From assembly GCA_024742405.1 (NCBI GenBank), contig JANSYP010000001.1:620001-684000 (forward strand): 64,000 nt of DNA, given 5' to 3'. A program made the translations under genes and the position numbers. Below the pieces are notes generated by a model, which saw only the letters and a program-made list of their open reading frames with translations, was not told the origin of the DNA and searched no databases. Shown here piece after piece: positions 1 through 9,329 of the stretch. This DNA comes from Paracoccaceae bacterium (lineage in GTDB: Bacteria > Pseudomonadota > Alphaproteobacteria > Rhodobacterales > Rhodobacteraceae). Position 1 is the stretch's first letter; every line of letters starts with the position of its first letter.

Positions 1-1
1 C

Positions 2-343
2 AGCTGGATGTACCGCATCATTCAGACATTGTGGATCGACGATCGCAGGCGCGCCAAGACGCGCGGCGCCGCCATAGACCCCGAAGACGCCGGTCTGAGC
101 GACGGCGGCAAGTCCGCCCGCCTGCCCGAAGACCGCATGATGCTCGGGCTCGCGCGAAAGGCGATGGCGACGCTGCCGGAAAAGCAGCGCGCAGCGCTCT
201 CGCTCGTCGCCATCGAGGGGCTGAGCTACAAGGAAACGGCTCAGGTCCTGGACGTGCCGGTCGGCACCGTCATGAGCCGCCTGGCCAGAGCGCGGGAAGC
301 GTTGATGCCACAGCTTGGTCTGACGAAAGGAGCCCTGCAATGA
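2..343 (+). CDS. ECF-family RNA polymerase sigma factor (5'-truncated by window edge)
   Basis: The reading frame is open from base 2, so the true start lies outside the window and the first internal ATG at 8 is not it. The visible start (SWMYRIIQTLWIDDRRR) matches the end of sigma region 2, where ECF factors melt the -10 element. The C-terminal part (LPEKQRAALSLVAIEGLSYK, then a VPVGTVMSRLARAREAL helix) is sigma region 4, the helix-turn-helix that reads the -35 element. Its TGA overlaps the ATG of the next gene (ATGA at 340-343), the usual translationally coupled sigma/anti-sigma layout. The family is clear; the stimulus and regulon are unknown. Confidence 0.9.
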   Translation, partial: SWMYRIIQTLWIDDRRRAKTRGAAIDPEDAGLSDGGKSARLPEDRMMLGLARKAMATLPEKQRAALSLVAIEGLSYKETAQVLDVPVGTVMSRLARAREALMPQLGLTKGALQ

Positions 344-1086
344 GTTTCGAGACAGTGATGAAAAAGACCCGCCTGGCGGCCTTTGCCGACGGAGAGCTGT
401 CCCCCGAGGAGGCCGCCGAAGTCGTCATGCATCTTGCCGACCATCCGGAGGATCAAGCCTATGTCGACGCGCTGATGGTGGCCAGCGAGACGCTTGCCGA
501 GGCATTTTCCGGACCGATGAATGAGCCGGTGCCAAAGGCCATCGAACAGGCCATTCTCGGCAACGGCCCCACCGCGCAGATCGTTCCCTTTCGCCGCCGG
601 CCCGCGGTATGGGTCGGCACGGCCCTGGCCGCGTCGGTCGCGGCTGCGCTCGTTGCCGTGCCGCTCGCGTTTTCGCCGAATCCGTCCGGTGACGATCTTG
701 CCGTGGGCTTAGTGAAGCCGGGCTCCTACCTTGCCAGAACGCTCGATACGCTGCCGTCGGGAACGCCGGAAACCGTCGGTGAAGGCAGAGAAGTGATGAT
801 CCTGGCGACGTTGCCCGTCGACGGCGGATACTGCCGCGAGATCGAGGTGATCGACCAGACCGCGGACCGGATCGACCTGGGGGTCGCCTGCCGGCGGAAC
901 GCGGGCTGGAATGTCGAGGTGACCCTGTCGGAGCCGTTGTCGGCCACGGGAACCGAAGACGGGTTCGTGGCGGCAAGCGGTGCGGAGGTTCAGGGCCTGC
1001 AACCCTTCCTCGACAGGCTCGGAACAGGGGTCGCTCTGGACCCGGTCAGCGAGGCGGATGCGATTGCGAAAGGCTGGTCCCGCTAG
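340..1086 (+). CDS. anti-sigma factor, single-pass membrane protein
   Basis: A 248-residue protein starting at the ATG that overlaps the sigma-factor stop. The N-terminus (LAAFADGELSPEEAAEVVMH) resembles the sigma-binding domain of ChrR/RsiW-type anti-sigma factors. I do not see a clear HxxxCxxC zinc motif, so this would be a zinc-free version. One hydrophobic segment follows an RRR stop-transfer cluster (roughly residues 87-112), then a periplasmic domain of about 135 residues with two cysteines. Expected role: hold the upstream sigma factor at the membrane until a signal reaches the periplasmic domain. The role is inferred mainly from the overlap and the domain layout. Confidence 0.82.
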   Translation: MSFETVMKKTRLAAFADGELSPEEAAEVVMHLADHPEDQAYVDALMVASETLAEAFSGPMNEPVPKAIEQAILGNGPTAQIVPFRRRPAVWVGTALAASVAAALVAVPLAFSPNPSGDDLAVGLVKPGSYLARTLDTLPSGTPETVGEGREVMILATLPVDGGYCREIEVIDQTADRIDLGVACRRNAGWNVEVTLSEPLSATGTEDGFVAASGAEVQGLQPFLDRLGTGVALDPVSEADAIAKGWSR

Positions 1087-1151
1087 AGGAGCGCCCGAAG
1101 TCCGGCGGAGATCTCTGCCAAGGACACCTTGCGATCGCGGACCAGTTCAGG

Positions 1152-1180
1152 GGGCGGCTCTCAGCCGCCCTCGGTCTTTT
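1152..1180 (+). terminator. rho-independent-type terminator after the sigma/anti-sigma pair
   Basis: A perfect 8-bp stem (GGGCGGCT 1152-1159 pairing with AGCCGCCC 1163-1170) with a 3-nt loop is followed by TCGGTCTTTT. It lies between two convergent genes and overlaps the last codons of the protease gene, so it may work in both directions. Confidence 0.65.
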
Positions 1181-2669
1181 GGGGTCCGCAGAGCCCGCCC
1201 GGCGAGACCAGGCCGTATCCGAAGATTTCATCCTTGCCTTCGGCCCCGAGGTCGCGCGCGCCATTTCTGAGATGCTCGGCCACCTGCTGCACGCTCAGGG
1301 TATCGTCCCGGGACAGAAGGAGCGCCACCGTCGCCGTCACGAAGGGCACGGCAAAGGAGGTTCCGGTCTTCAGGCGGGCCCCGCGGATGGACGTGGCGGC
1401 GAGCATGTTGACCCCCGGGGCGGCCAGATCGATATGCGGCCCGCGTTGCGCCTGCCGGTAGACGCGCGCCCTTGCATCGACGGCGGTCACGGCGATCACT
1501 CCTTCGTAGGCCGCGGGGTAGGCCGGCAGACCTTTTGGTCCGGCATTGCCCGCGGCGGCGACGAGGACGATCTGCTCAGGTCCGACAATCTGCGCGATGG
1601 TTTGGGACAGAAGCACGTTGTCAGGCCCGGCCAGCGACAGCCCGACCACCCTGACATCGGTGCCCGCCAGTAGATCCAGACCGCGCAGCAGCGAAACGAG
1701 ATCGGCCCGTTCGTCTTCGCCCTGCCTGGAAAATGCATCGACGGCAGTCACCTCGGCGTCACTGATCAGCCCCGGCACGCGGGTGTCCTGGCCGCCGATC
1801 AGGAGGGACGCCACGGCGGTGCCGTGAATGGCCTTGGACGGCGGCAGCCGCGTGTCGGCGAGGGGAATGACCTCCAGCTGCGCGTCCTGGACGATCTCAT
1901 GGTCCGCGTTGATGCCGGTGTCGATCAGGCCGACCGCCACTGTGGTTTCGCACTGTCCCAGGGCCTGGCCCTCGCGCGGCCATCCAATCAGTTCCCAGGA
2001 GCGGCAGTTTTCATGGGTGCACGGCGGGGCCGACGGTGCTGGAACTCCGGCCTGCTCGATCCTCGCCTGTTCGACCCGGTAGAGATGGTTGAAATCCGCG
2101 GACTGACCTGTTGCCAAGGTTCTGACACGGTCGCGGGCGGCCTCGAGCCCGACACCGGAGGGCACCGAAAGCCGAGTCATGGCGCGGCCGAGCTGGGCGA
2201 GTTCGAAAGCCTCGATCACATCGTAGCCTTCGGTCAGAAGCTGGTTCAGATCGCCGTCCGAGATGTCGAACACCACGATCTCGGCCGGCGCCTCGTTCTG
2301 GAGAACGACCGGGGTCGGGCGCGGCGGGGCGGCCCGCTGCGGCGTCCGCGTCGCCGGTTGCCGCGTCAGGCCGCGGAAGATCGCCCAGGGCGGGCGTGTG
2401 TTTGACGCGGCATTCGGCGCGCGGCGGGAGTCGCCCCGGTCCCCGCGGTCATTGCGATCACTCCGACTGCCTCGATCCCCGCGGTCATCATCGTCGTCGT
2501 CGTCATCGTCATCATCGTCGTCATCATCTCCGCCGTCGTCTCCATCGTCATCCGCCCATGCCACAGAAACGAAAGCGTTTTGCACATACACAGAACTTGG
2601 CGGGTGAAGTGTAAAACAGAGAACGAGAAGGATGACGGCTCCCACACGCACTGTTTCTCGATGGGTCAT
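1161..2669 (-). CDS. S8-family serine peptidase (subtilisin-like) with poly-Asp segment
   Basis: A 502-residue exported subtilase. The catalytic triad is visible: Asp250 in VGLIDTG, His282 in HGTAVASL, Ser438 in GTSFAVP, with the oxyanion Asn374 in AAAGNAGP. A hydrophobic N-terminus (residues 8-22) looks like a signal peptide or anchor. Residues 40-62 are almost pure aspartate, followed by an Arg/Asp/Gly-rich tract to about residue 82 and a Pro-rich linker. This layout suggests a disordered, possibly calcium-binding pro-region. The GGAATTTGACCC stretch just before the ATG includes a usable AAGGA ribosome site. The gene converges on the sigma/anti-sigma pair. The family is certain; the substrate is unknown. 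Confidence 0.9.
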   Translation of the reverse strand: MTHRETVRVGAVILLVLCFTLHPPSSVYVQNAFVSVAWADDDGDDGGDDDDDDDDDDDDDDDRGDRGSRSDRNDRGDRGDSRRAPNAASNTRPPWAIFRGLTRQPATRTPQRAAPPRPTPVVLQNEAPAEIVVFDISDGDLNQLLTEGYDVIEAFELAQLGRAMTRLSVPSGVGLEAARDRVRTLATGQSADFNHLYRVEQARIEQAGVPAPSAPPCTHENCRSWELIGWPREGQALGQCETTVAVGLIDTGINADHEIVQDAQLEVIPLADTRLPPSKAIHGTAVASLLIGGQDTRVPGLISDAEVTAVDAFSRQGEDERADLVSLLRGLDLLAGTDVRVVGLSLAGPDNVLLSQTIAQIVGPEQIVLVAAAGNAGPKGLPAYPAAYEGVIAVTAVDARARVYRQAQRGPHIDLAAPGVNMLAATSIRGARLKTGTSFAVPFVTATVALLLSRDDTLSVQQVAEHLRNGARDLGAEGKDEIFGYGLVSPGGLCGPQKTEGG

Positions 2670-3092
2670 GGGTCAAATTCCTTGGACGGCAGGCGAAGCT
2701 TTGGGACGACAACGCATTCGGGCCGGATTTAGTCCGAAATAGTATGGGAACGCAGGTCCGAAGTCACTTCGCGCGCCGGCATTCGAGTGGTTCCCCGCCG
2801 ATCCGAAAGTCCGCCGGTACTCGGAGGGTGACCCACATTTCTGGACGCGCGATGGGTCCGCGAGTCACCCCTGACGAATGCATCGGCGTGCAGGGTGCCG
2901 TGTTTGTGCGACGCACCGCTGGTCACAGCGCGCGACCCTGCCGAAAACGGAAACCGAGTGCCGCGTATTGATCCTACGTTTCTCCTGGTCCCGCACCCGT
3001 CGGTCAGCCAAAAAGACAACGCTGGTTGTGCGTAAGACCGGCGCGCCGACAATCCATCCGCGGTGCCGGGGGACAAGGCCCCGGACCACGGC
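2670..3092. other. intergenic region, no gene recognised
   Basis: About 420 bp between the divergent-facing ends of the subtilase (its 5' side) and the cytochrome gene (its 3' side). Short open frames exist on both strands, but none has a convincing ribosome site or family resemblance. It must hold the subtilase promoter, which I could not place. Confidence 0.5.
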
Positions 3093-4355
3093 TCATTTGT
3101 CGAGGATCGCGGCGACCTCGGCCTCGGTCAGCGGCGGCAGGGATGCGGCATTGGACGCGAAAGCTTCGCGCACATAGTTGGAGAGATCCACGAATTCGGA
3201 CACCGTGAGCCGGTCGCGAAAGGCCGGCATCGGCCCATAACCGGTGGTCTGGTTGAGGTGGTCACCCTCGACACCTTGCGCCATGACCTGGACAAGGTTG
3301 ATCCCGTCGGACTGTGCCAGCGTCGCGTTGCCGAGCAGAGCCGGCATGGTGTTTGCGATGCCCGCGCCATCCGGTCCGTGGCACAGTGAACAGTTGGACA
3401 GGTAGAGCGCTTGTCCGGCTGCGTTGGGATGTGCCGAATCCCCGAGCGCGGCCACGGTCGCTTCGCCATGGCTCGGCGCGTCGGCGGAGCCATCCATGAG
3501 ATAGGTCGCGATCGCGACCCGGTCGTCATGGGTGAGCAAGCTGAGCGAGTTCTTCACCGCCAGGAACATCTCGCCAAATGCGGAGCCCTCGGGGCTGGCC
3601 CCGGTCTCGAAATAGAGCACCAGGTGATCACGCGACCAGCCACGGTCGGCGAGCGCCTGGGGCGTCAGGCTCGGTGCCTCGAAGGTGCCCACCACCGCCC
3701 CGGCGAGCGGTGCGTCGGGCTCCATCGCGCCGAGCGCATTGCGCGGCGTGTGGCACTCGCCGCAATGGGCCAGACCCGTGACCAGATAGGCGCCGCGGTT
3801 CCAGACATCGTCCCTGGACGGGTCGGGCACGAACGCGCCCCGGTTCGCAAAGAGCAGGTTCCAGCCGAACATCAGCGGTCTGATATTGAATGGAAAGCGC
3901 AGCTCATTCGGCACTTTCTCGGCAACCACCGGATCAAGGCTCATGATGTAGGCATGGATCGCGTCGCTGTCATCGCGCGTGGCGAGGTGGAACGACGTGT
4001 AGGGCATCGCCGGATAGAGCGGGGCGAGCACGCTGTCTGCGCCATAGGCCATGATCTGGTAGAACTCGGCCGAGGTCATGCCACTGATCCCCGTTCCCGC
4101 GTCCGGCGTGATGTTCGGCGAGTAGAGCCGGCCGAACGGCGTGTCGAACGGTCGTCCGCCGGTGTAGTTCGAACCGCCATCCGATGTGTGGCAGGACACG
4201 CAGTCGGCGGCTGCGGCCAGATAGCGGCCCTCCTCGATCGTCGCCGCATCCGTGGCCGTTGGCCGGTCCGCGACGGCCGGCACGCCCCAGAGAAAGGCAA
4301 ACGCTCCATAACCGATAAAGCCGAGCAGGATCAGGCCGAAGAGGGCGCGGAGCAT
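3093..4355 (-). CDS. membrane-anchored tri-haem cytochrome c subunit of a Mo-dependent dehydrogenase
   Basis: A 420-residue protein with three CxxCH haem c motifs: CVSCH at 52-56, CGECH at 198-202 and CSLCH at 322-326. A single N-terminal membrane helix (about residues 4-24) would anchor it with the haems in the periplasm. Size, spacing and anchor match the cytochrome subunits of membrane-bound aldehyde, alcohol and gluconate dehydrogenases. These pass electrons to ubiquinone or a terminal oxidase. It starts 4 bp after the 2Fe-2S gene stops and is the last gene of a three-gene operon. Together the three genes match the AldFGH-type aldehyde dehydrogenase of acetic acid bacteria. The substrate is not determined by the sequence. 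Confidence 0.9.
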   Translation of the reverse strand: MLRALFGLILLGFIGYGAFAFLWGVPAVADRPTATDAATIEEGRYLAAAADCVSCHTSDGGSNYTGGRPFDTPFGRLYSPNITPDAGTGISGMTSAEFYQIMAYGADSVLAPLYPAMPYTSFHLATRDDSDAIHAYIMSLDPVVAEKVPNELRFPFNIRPLMFGWNLLFANRGAFVPDPSRDDVWNRGAYLVTGLAHCGECHTPRNALGAMEPDAPLAGAVVGTFEAPSLTPQALADRGWSRDHLVLYFETGASPEGSAFGEMFLAVKNSLSLLTHDDRVAIATYLMDGSADAPSHGEATVAALGDSAHPNAAGQALYLSNCSLCHGPDGAGIANTMPALLGNATLAQSDGINLVQVMAQGVEGDHLNQTTGYGPMPAFRDRLTVSEFVDLSNYVREAFASNAASLPPLTEAEVAAILDK

Positions 4356-4359
4356 GGTC

Positions 4360-4878
4360 TCAGCCCTCCACCGTCAGCTCGGGGCGGGACAAGATGAGGT
4401 CCCGCATCGCCTCGTAGTAGCGCACATACCCAGTGCACCGGCAGATATGCTCGCCCAGGGCCTCCTGGAGCGTGGCTTCCACCGCGCTGCGCGCGACAGG
4501 TGTCTTCTCCAGACGCTCCATCAACGCCGTCGCCTCGTTCACGAAGCCCGACGTGCAATAGCCGCACTGAAAGGCGAAATGATCGACGAAGGCCTGCTGC
4601 ACCGCGCTGAGCGTGGTGCCCTCCGCATGTCCTTCGACCGTGCGGACCGATTTGCCGGCAAAGGCCATCGCGCCGTTGATGCAGGTGCGCATGGTCCGGC
4701 TGGTGCCGTCGGGCTCGTCGACGATCACGACGCACGCGTGGCACACACCGATCCCGCAGCTGAACTTCGTGCCGGTCAGGCCAAGCACGTCATTGAGGTA
4801 GTCCACCATCGGCAGGGCATCCGGTACCTCATGGGGCCCGACGGGCTGGCCATTGACGGTCATCGACAGCGTGGCCAT
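4360..4878 (-). CDS. (2Fe-2S)-binding subunit of xanthine dehydrogenase-family oxidoreductase
   Basis: A 172-residue protein with the two cluster motifs of this family. The plant-ferredoxin type is in the N-terminal half (CGIGVCHACVV, with the fourth Cys in TCINGAM). The helical type is in the C-terminal half (CGYCTSGF and CRCTGYVR). No signal peptide is visible, so it probably crosses the membrane bound to the Tat-exported large subunit. Its ATG overlaps the large-subunit stop codon (TGATG at 4880-4876). It carries electrons from the molybdenum centre to the cytochrome encoded next. It resembles isoquinoline 1-oxidoreductase alpha and aldehyde dehydrogenase small subunits. Confidence 0.93.
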   Translation of the reverse strand: MATLSMTVNGQPVGPHEVPDALPMVDYLNDVLGLTGTKFSCGIGVCHACVVIVDEPDGTSRTMRTCINGAMAFAGKSVRTVEGHAEGTTLSAVQQAFVDHFAFQCGYCTSGFVNEATALMERLEKTPVARSAVEATLQEALGEHICRCTGYVRYYEAMRDLILSRPELTVEG

Positions 4879-7685
4879 CAGAGCGCCTCCATAATGTCAC
4901 TGGCCGTCACCGGCAGGCTACGGAACCGCTTTCCGATGGCATCGTGAAGGCCGTTCAGCACCGCTGGGATTACCGGGATCATGACAACCTCCGCCATTCC
5001 CTTTGGCGGATCTGTGCCGCTCAGCGGCGGCAACACATCCATGGTCGTGTTCCAGATCGGCACGTCGCCCACCATTGGCACGCGATAGCGGTTGAGGTTC
5101 CAGGTCCCGTTTCCGGGGCCGTCTTCATAGAGCGGCAAATATTCGTGGAGCGCCTGCCCGATGCCCATGGCGATCCCGCCCTGGCCGATGCCGGAAACCA
5201 GCGCATCCACGATCGGGCGGCCGCATTCCAGCACCTGGTGGACCGCTTCGACGGTGACCGCGCCGTTGGTCTTGTCGACCGAGACGGCGACGACCGCGCC
5301 GCAGCTCGAGTAGTAATTCACCCCGATCCGCTCGAAGCTGGCCGGAGGGTAAGTGACCGATGTCCGGTCGAGCCGCGCCCAGTCCGCGCTGCCGCGTTGA
5401 ACCGCGAGTGCGTCGATGGGCGCCTCGTAGCTTGCCTCGCCGATGTTGAACTGTGCCTTGGCCCAGCTCCACCGGTTGAAGGCATGGACCATCGCGCCGG
5501 TGACGAGGCCCATCTCATGGGCCCTCTGCGCCAGTGTGGCCAGTGGCAGCGGCTGCAGCCCCGCGCCTCCCAGCGCGCCATCGACCCACCGCAGATCCTC
5601 AAAGCGCACGAACTCGCCCGCCGCCTGGCCGCCGAGCGGCCCCTCGCTCCAGATCGCCTGCGCCGCAGGCCAGAGCCCGAAGCGCAGGATGATCGCACTC
5701 GCCTCGGCCACCGCGTGGGTGTTTACATGGGCGCCGATCGACGCGCTCGCGGGACTTGAGATCAGCGGCACCCATTGCGGGTCCTTGGCGGCAGCATCCT
5801 GATCCGCCTGAGTGATGGTCCAGGGCGAGCCCGATGTCTTCAAGCTCAGCGGCGCCCAGAGCGTCGGCGCATCGAGCTGCACCGTGTCCGCTGCGCGACC
5901 CATGCCTTCAGCCACGCGCTGTGCCACGCTTGTCGAGATCCCGGTGCCCATCTCGATGGAGTTCGACCAGGCCGTAATCGTCCCGTCAGGGTCCAGGCTG
6001 ACCGCCGCCAGCACTCCGTCACCACCGGCCCCGAAATCCTTCATTACGCAGGCAAGACCCGTACCATAGGCCTTGCCGGCATTGGCGGCCTCGAATGCGC
6101 GTTTGCGGTCGGCTCGCTTGGCCCAAAGTTCGGATTTCTCCAGCGCATCGAGGATTTCTCCGGTCCGAACCGCCCCTGCGGCAGTGTTCCCCGTCAGGTT
6201 CAACTCGCCCGTTCCCAGCGCGTTCTTACGGCGGAGCGCGACCGGATCCATGTCGAGCTCCGTCGCCACCTCATCGACCAGACACTCCATCGCGGTCATG
6301 GTCTGCGCCGTCCCGTAGCCGCGCATTGACCCTGCGGTGACGCCGCGGGAATGGGTGGCGACGGTCGTGATATCGCTCTTGGGCAGGTAGTAGATCGAGC
6401 TTGCTGCGGTTGCGCCGACATCGGCCACCGAAGCCGAGAAATTGGCCAACCCGCCACCGTCAAAGCTCAGGTCGCAGGCGAAGGACAGGAACGCGCCGCT
6501 GTCGGGATCCACGCCAAGCTGCTGTTCGATGGTCGCGGAGTGGCGTTTCAACCCGAGTTGAAACTGTTCGAACCGGTTGAGCGCCACCCTCACCGGTTTG
6601 CCCTCCGCGTAGAGCGCTGCGACTGCCACATAGAGCGGAAAGATGGTGTGGTCCTTGCCGCCGAACCCACCGCCGAGAAAGGCGAAACTCGCATCGATAG
6701 AGGCGGGTTTGCGGGCGTCCGCGGCAGTCTGCAACATGCCTCCTAGGGCATCCATCGTTGCTTCCGGCGATTGCACGCCCAGCAGCATCTCCAGCTTTTT
6801 CGACCCGCTGTCGAACCAGCCGAGCCCGCTTTCAGGTTCCATGAAGACCTGATCGATCGATTGTGTTTGAAAGGACTGCGTAAACACCCGGCCAGATGTA
6901 CCGGCTTTCAGGTCCGCGCGGATCTGCTCTCCCTCGAAGCTCGCGCGCTGGGCGGCGGTTCCCGCCTCGTCCGGATCCGCCCAGACCGGGGCGCGCGCCT
7001 TTTGATAGCGTACGGGCCCGATCCAGCCGTCCTTCACCGGGGAGTAGACGTCGGGACCCCTGGGGCTGTCGCCACCGATCCGCGTGAAGCGATTCGCGCC
7101 ATAGGGCGCGCCCTCGACCGGACCGTTTTCCTCGCCGTAGGTCGCAAGCGCGTCGGATGCGACGAGCAAGGCGCGTGCCTGGGTAAAGGCCGAGACGTCG
7201 TGGTAGATCAAAAGCGCCAGGGGTTGGCCCAGGAATGTCGGGGTCGAGTCCTTGGGGCAGAACAGATCCGATGCGAAAAAGCCGGTGGCTGCGATCTTGT
7301 CGGCGGTGAGGTCTTCGGCTGACACGACCCGATCCGGCGCCGCGGATGCGCCCAGTGATGACAGATCAAGTCCCCTAAAGCGCCGTGTCGCCGACCTTGC
7401 CAGAACAAGCAGCGCATGGCTCGTGTCTTTTGGCCAGCCAGACATATCGGCCGCGCGAAAATCCCGTGCATAGAGCTTGGCGCCGGTCACTTTCGCGAAC
7501 CCGTCGATGCGATAGCGCGGCGGTCCCGCGCCATCCCCGGCCCAGCCCGGCACGGTCGGCATCACGTCAATGTTGGGCAGGGGCGCGGCTGACAGCGTGA
7601 GTGGCCTGACGGTCAGCGCGATCCCGAATGCCGCGCTGCTGGCCAAAAACCGACGCCGGCTCCAGAAGGCATGGGGGTGCGTCAC
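4878..7685 (-). CDS. molybdopterin-binding large subunit, Tat-exported aldehyde/isoquinoline oxidoreductase type
   Basis: I place the start at a GTG at 7685, giving 935 residues. A GAGGAG ribosome site sits 8 nt upstream, and the protein then begins with a compact Tat signal (SRRRFLASS at residues 9-16, followed by a hydrophobic stretch). A longer reading from 7742 adds 19 basic residues without a comparable site. The body carries xanthine-dehydrogenase-family features, including GGGFGGKDH and SMRGYGTAQT, which bind the molybdenum cofactor. This type oxidises aldehydes or N-heterocycles and passes electrons to the 2Fe-2S and cytochrome c subunits downstream. It is divergent from sdaA. The family is sure; the substrate is open. 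Confidence 0.92.
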   Translation of the reverse strand: MTHPHAFWSRRRFLASSAAFGIALTVRPLTLSAAPLPNIDVMPTVPGWAGDGAGPPRYRIDGFAKVTGAKLYARDFRAADMSGWPKDTSHALLVLARSATRRFRGLDLSSLGASAAPDRVVSAEDLTADKIAATGFFASDLFCPKDSTPTFLGQPLALLIYHDVSAFTQARALLVASDALATYGEENGPVEGAPYGANRFTRIGGDSPRGPDVYSPVKDGWIGPVRYQKARAPVWADPDEAGTAAQRASFEGEQIRADLKAGTSGRVFTQSFQTQSIDQVFMEPESGLGWFDSGSKKLEMLLGVQSPEATMDALGGMLQTAADARKPASIDASFAFLGGGFGGKDHTIFPLYVAVAALYAEGKPVRVALNRFEQFQLGLKRHSATIEQQLGVDPDSGAFLSFACDLSFDGGGLANFSASVADVGATAASSIYYLPKSDITTVATHSRGVTAGSMRGYGTAQTMTAMECLVDEVATELDMDPVALRRKNALGTGELNLTGNTAAGAVRTGEILDALEKSELWAKRADRKRAFEAANAGKAYGTGLACVMKDFGAGGDGVLAAVSLDPDGTITAWSNSIEMGTGISTSVAQRVAEGMGRAADTVQLDAPTLWAPLSLKTSGSPWTITQADQDAAAKDPQWVPLISSPASASIGAHVNTHAVAEASAIILRFGLWPAAQAIWSEGPLGGQAAGEFVRFEDLRWVDGALGGAGLQPLPLATLAQRAHEMGLVTGAMVHAFNRWSWAKAQFNIGEASYEAPIDALAVQRGSADWARLDRTSVTYPPASFERIGVNYYSSCGAVVAVSVDKTNGAVTVEAVHQVLECGRPIVDALVSGIGQGGIAMGIGQALHEYLPLYEDGPGNGTWNLNRYRVPMVGDVPIWNTTMDVLPPLSGTDPPKGMAEVVMIPVIPAVLNGLHDAIGKRFRSLPVTASDIMEAL

Positions 7686-7826
7686 AACTCTACTCCTCGC
7701 TCGCCGGCGCAGGTGGCGCGGCTGCAAGGCGATCGGACCCAATACTGGCCATACCTTGCTCTCTTGTACGTTTGCGCGGCGCGGACCTTAGTGTGCAACA
7801 CTGCCGATTTGCGCTACGTGATAAAG

Positions 7827-9239
7827 ATGTTTTTGTCGGTTTTTGACATCTTCAAGATCGGGATCGGGCCCTCGTCGTCGCATACGATGGGTCCGATGAC
7901 GGCCGCGGCGCGGTTTCTCGACGATCTGCGGGGCGGGGTCGACAAGATCCCCGGCGCCGGGACACTGGCATCCGTGACCGCGACGCTGCACGGGTCTCTG
8001 GCCTTTACGGGCAAGGGTCACGCCACCGACCGCGCCGTCCTTTTGGGGCTCTGCGGACTGCGTCCTGCGACACTCGACCCTGACGAGGCTGAACGTCTCT
8101 TCGCGGAGGTGCACAAATCCAGGCAGGTCGCGCCGCCTGATCTGCCGGTGCTGGCGTTCGATCCGAACACGGACCTCGTCTTTGATTACGGGCCGCCGCT
8201 GGAAGGTCATGCAAACGGAATGGTGCTCCGCGCCTTCGACACGGTCGGCAATCCTTACCATGTCGAGACCTACTATTCGGTCGGCGGAGGCTTCGTGATG
8301 ACCGAGGCGGAGTTGCGGGCGGAGCGCGAAGGCACCGCCACGTCTTTGCACGATGAAAAGCAGGCCCTGAATTTCCCCTATCCCTTCGGCACTGCGAAGG
8401 AGATGCTTGCCATGGGCACGTCATCCGGCATGACGATAGCCCAGATGAAACATGCCAATGAGCGTCAGATCCATGGCGACAGTCTGGACGGAAGGATCGA
8501 CGCAATCTGGACAGCGATGGAGGCGTGCATCGACCGCGGGTTGGCAACCGAGGGTATCCTGCCCGGCGGGCTCAAGGTGCGCCGGCGCGCCGCCGGCATT
8601 CATGCCAAGCTGCAGGCAGAGCGGGGGCGAAACCTCGTGCAGCCCCATGTCGCGAATGACTGGATGAGCGTTTACGCCATGGCCGTGAACGAGGAAAACG
8701 CCGCCGGTGGCAAGGTCGTGACCTCGCCCACGAACGGGGCCGCTGGGGTCGTGCCGGCGGTGGTACGGTACTACCGTGACCATTGTATCGGCGCCACCGA
8801 TGCGGGGGTGCGCGACATCCTTCTGGTGGCGGCGGCGATCGGTGGCCTGATCAAGCATAACGCGTCGATCTCCGGTGCTGAAGTCGGGTGCCAGGGTGAG
8901 GTCGGGTCGGCGTCCGCCATGGCCGCCGCAGGTCTGTGCGCCGCTTTGGGCGGCAGCAACGCGCAGGTTGAAAATGCGGCCGAGATCGCGCTGGAGCATC
9001 ACCTCGGCATGACCTGCGATCCCGCGGCCGGTCTCGTCCAGGTGCCCTGCATCGAACGCAATGCCCTAGGCGCGATCAAGGCGGTGTCCGCGGCCAGTCT
9101 GGCCTTGCGCGGAGACGGGACGCATTTCATGCCGCTCGACAATTGCATCCAGGTAATGCTGGAGACCGGGCGGGATATGAATCTGAAATACAAGGAAACG
9201 TCGACCGGCGGCATTGCGGTGAACATCCCCGAATGCTGA
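7827..9239 (+). CDS. sdaA: L-serine ammonia-lyase (L-serine dehydratase), iron-sulfur type
   Basis: A 470-residue protein that deaminates L-serine to pyruvate and ammonia in the cytoplasm. It is a single-chain enzyme with the beta domain first ([18 protein letters not shown]) and the catalytic alpha domain after it. Cysteines for the oxygen-sensitive 4Fe-4S cluster are seen in [25 protein letters not shown] and the C-terminal region. The ATG at 7827 gives the standard family N-terminus. The frame is open further upstream, but that stretch overlaps the divergent promoter region and looks like no protein. Length is normal for the family. No regulator is adjacent. Confidence 0.95.
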   Translation: MFLSVFDIFKIGIGPSSSHTMGPMTAAARFLDDLRGGVDKIPGAGTLASVTATLHGSLAFTGKGHATDRAVLLGLCGLRPATLDPDEAERLFAEVHKSRQVAPPDLPVLAFDPNTDLVFDYGPPLEGHANGMVLRAFDTVGNPYHVETYYSVGGGFVMTEAELRAEREGTATSLHDEKQALNFPYPFGTAKEMLAMGTSSGMTIAQMKHANERQIHGDSLDGRIDAIWTAMEACIDRGLATEGILPGGLKVRRRAAGIHAKLQAERGRNLVQPHVANDWMSVYAMAVNEENAAGGKVVTSPTNGAAGVVPAVVRYYRDHCIGATDAGVRDILLVAAAIGGLIKHNASISGAEVGCQGEVGSASAMAAAGLCAALGGSNAQVENAAEIALEHHLGMTCDPAAGLVQVPCIERNALGAIKAVSAASLALRGDGTHFMPLDNCIQVMLETGRDMNLKYKETSTGGIAVNIPEC

Positions 9240-9270
9240 TCGTCAGGCCGGAGGAGGCGCGGCACCAACG

Positions 9271-9295
9271 GGCGTCGTGACGCTTTCTCGACGCC
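9271..9295. terminator. hairpin between convergent sdaA and the TcA-like gene
   Basis: A perfect 7-bp stem (GGCGTCG 9271-9277 with CGACGCC 9289-9295) and an 11-nt loop, 32 bp after the sdaA stop. There is no strong T-run on either side, so terminator function is only suggested by position. Confidence 0.4.
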
Positions 9296-9329
9296 GCCTG
9301 GAAACGCCGCGCGACACCGCTTTCCGGCG

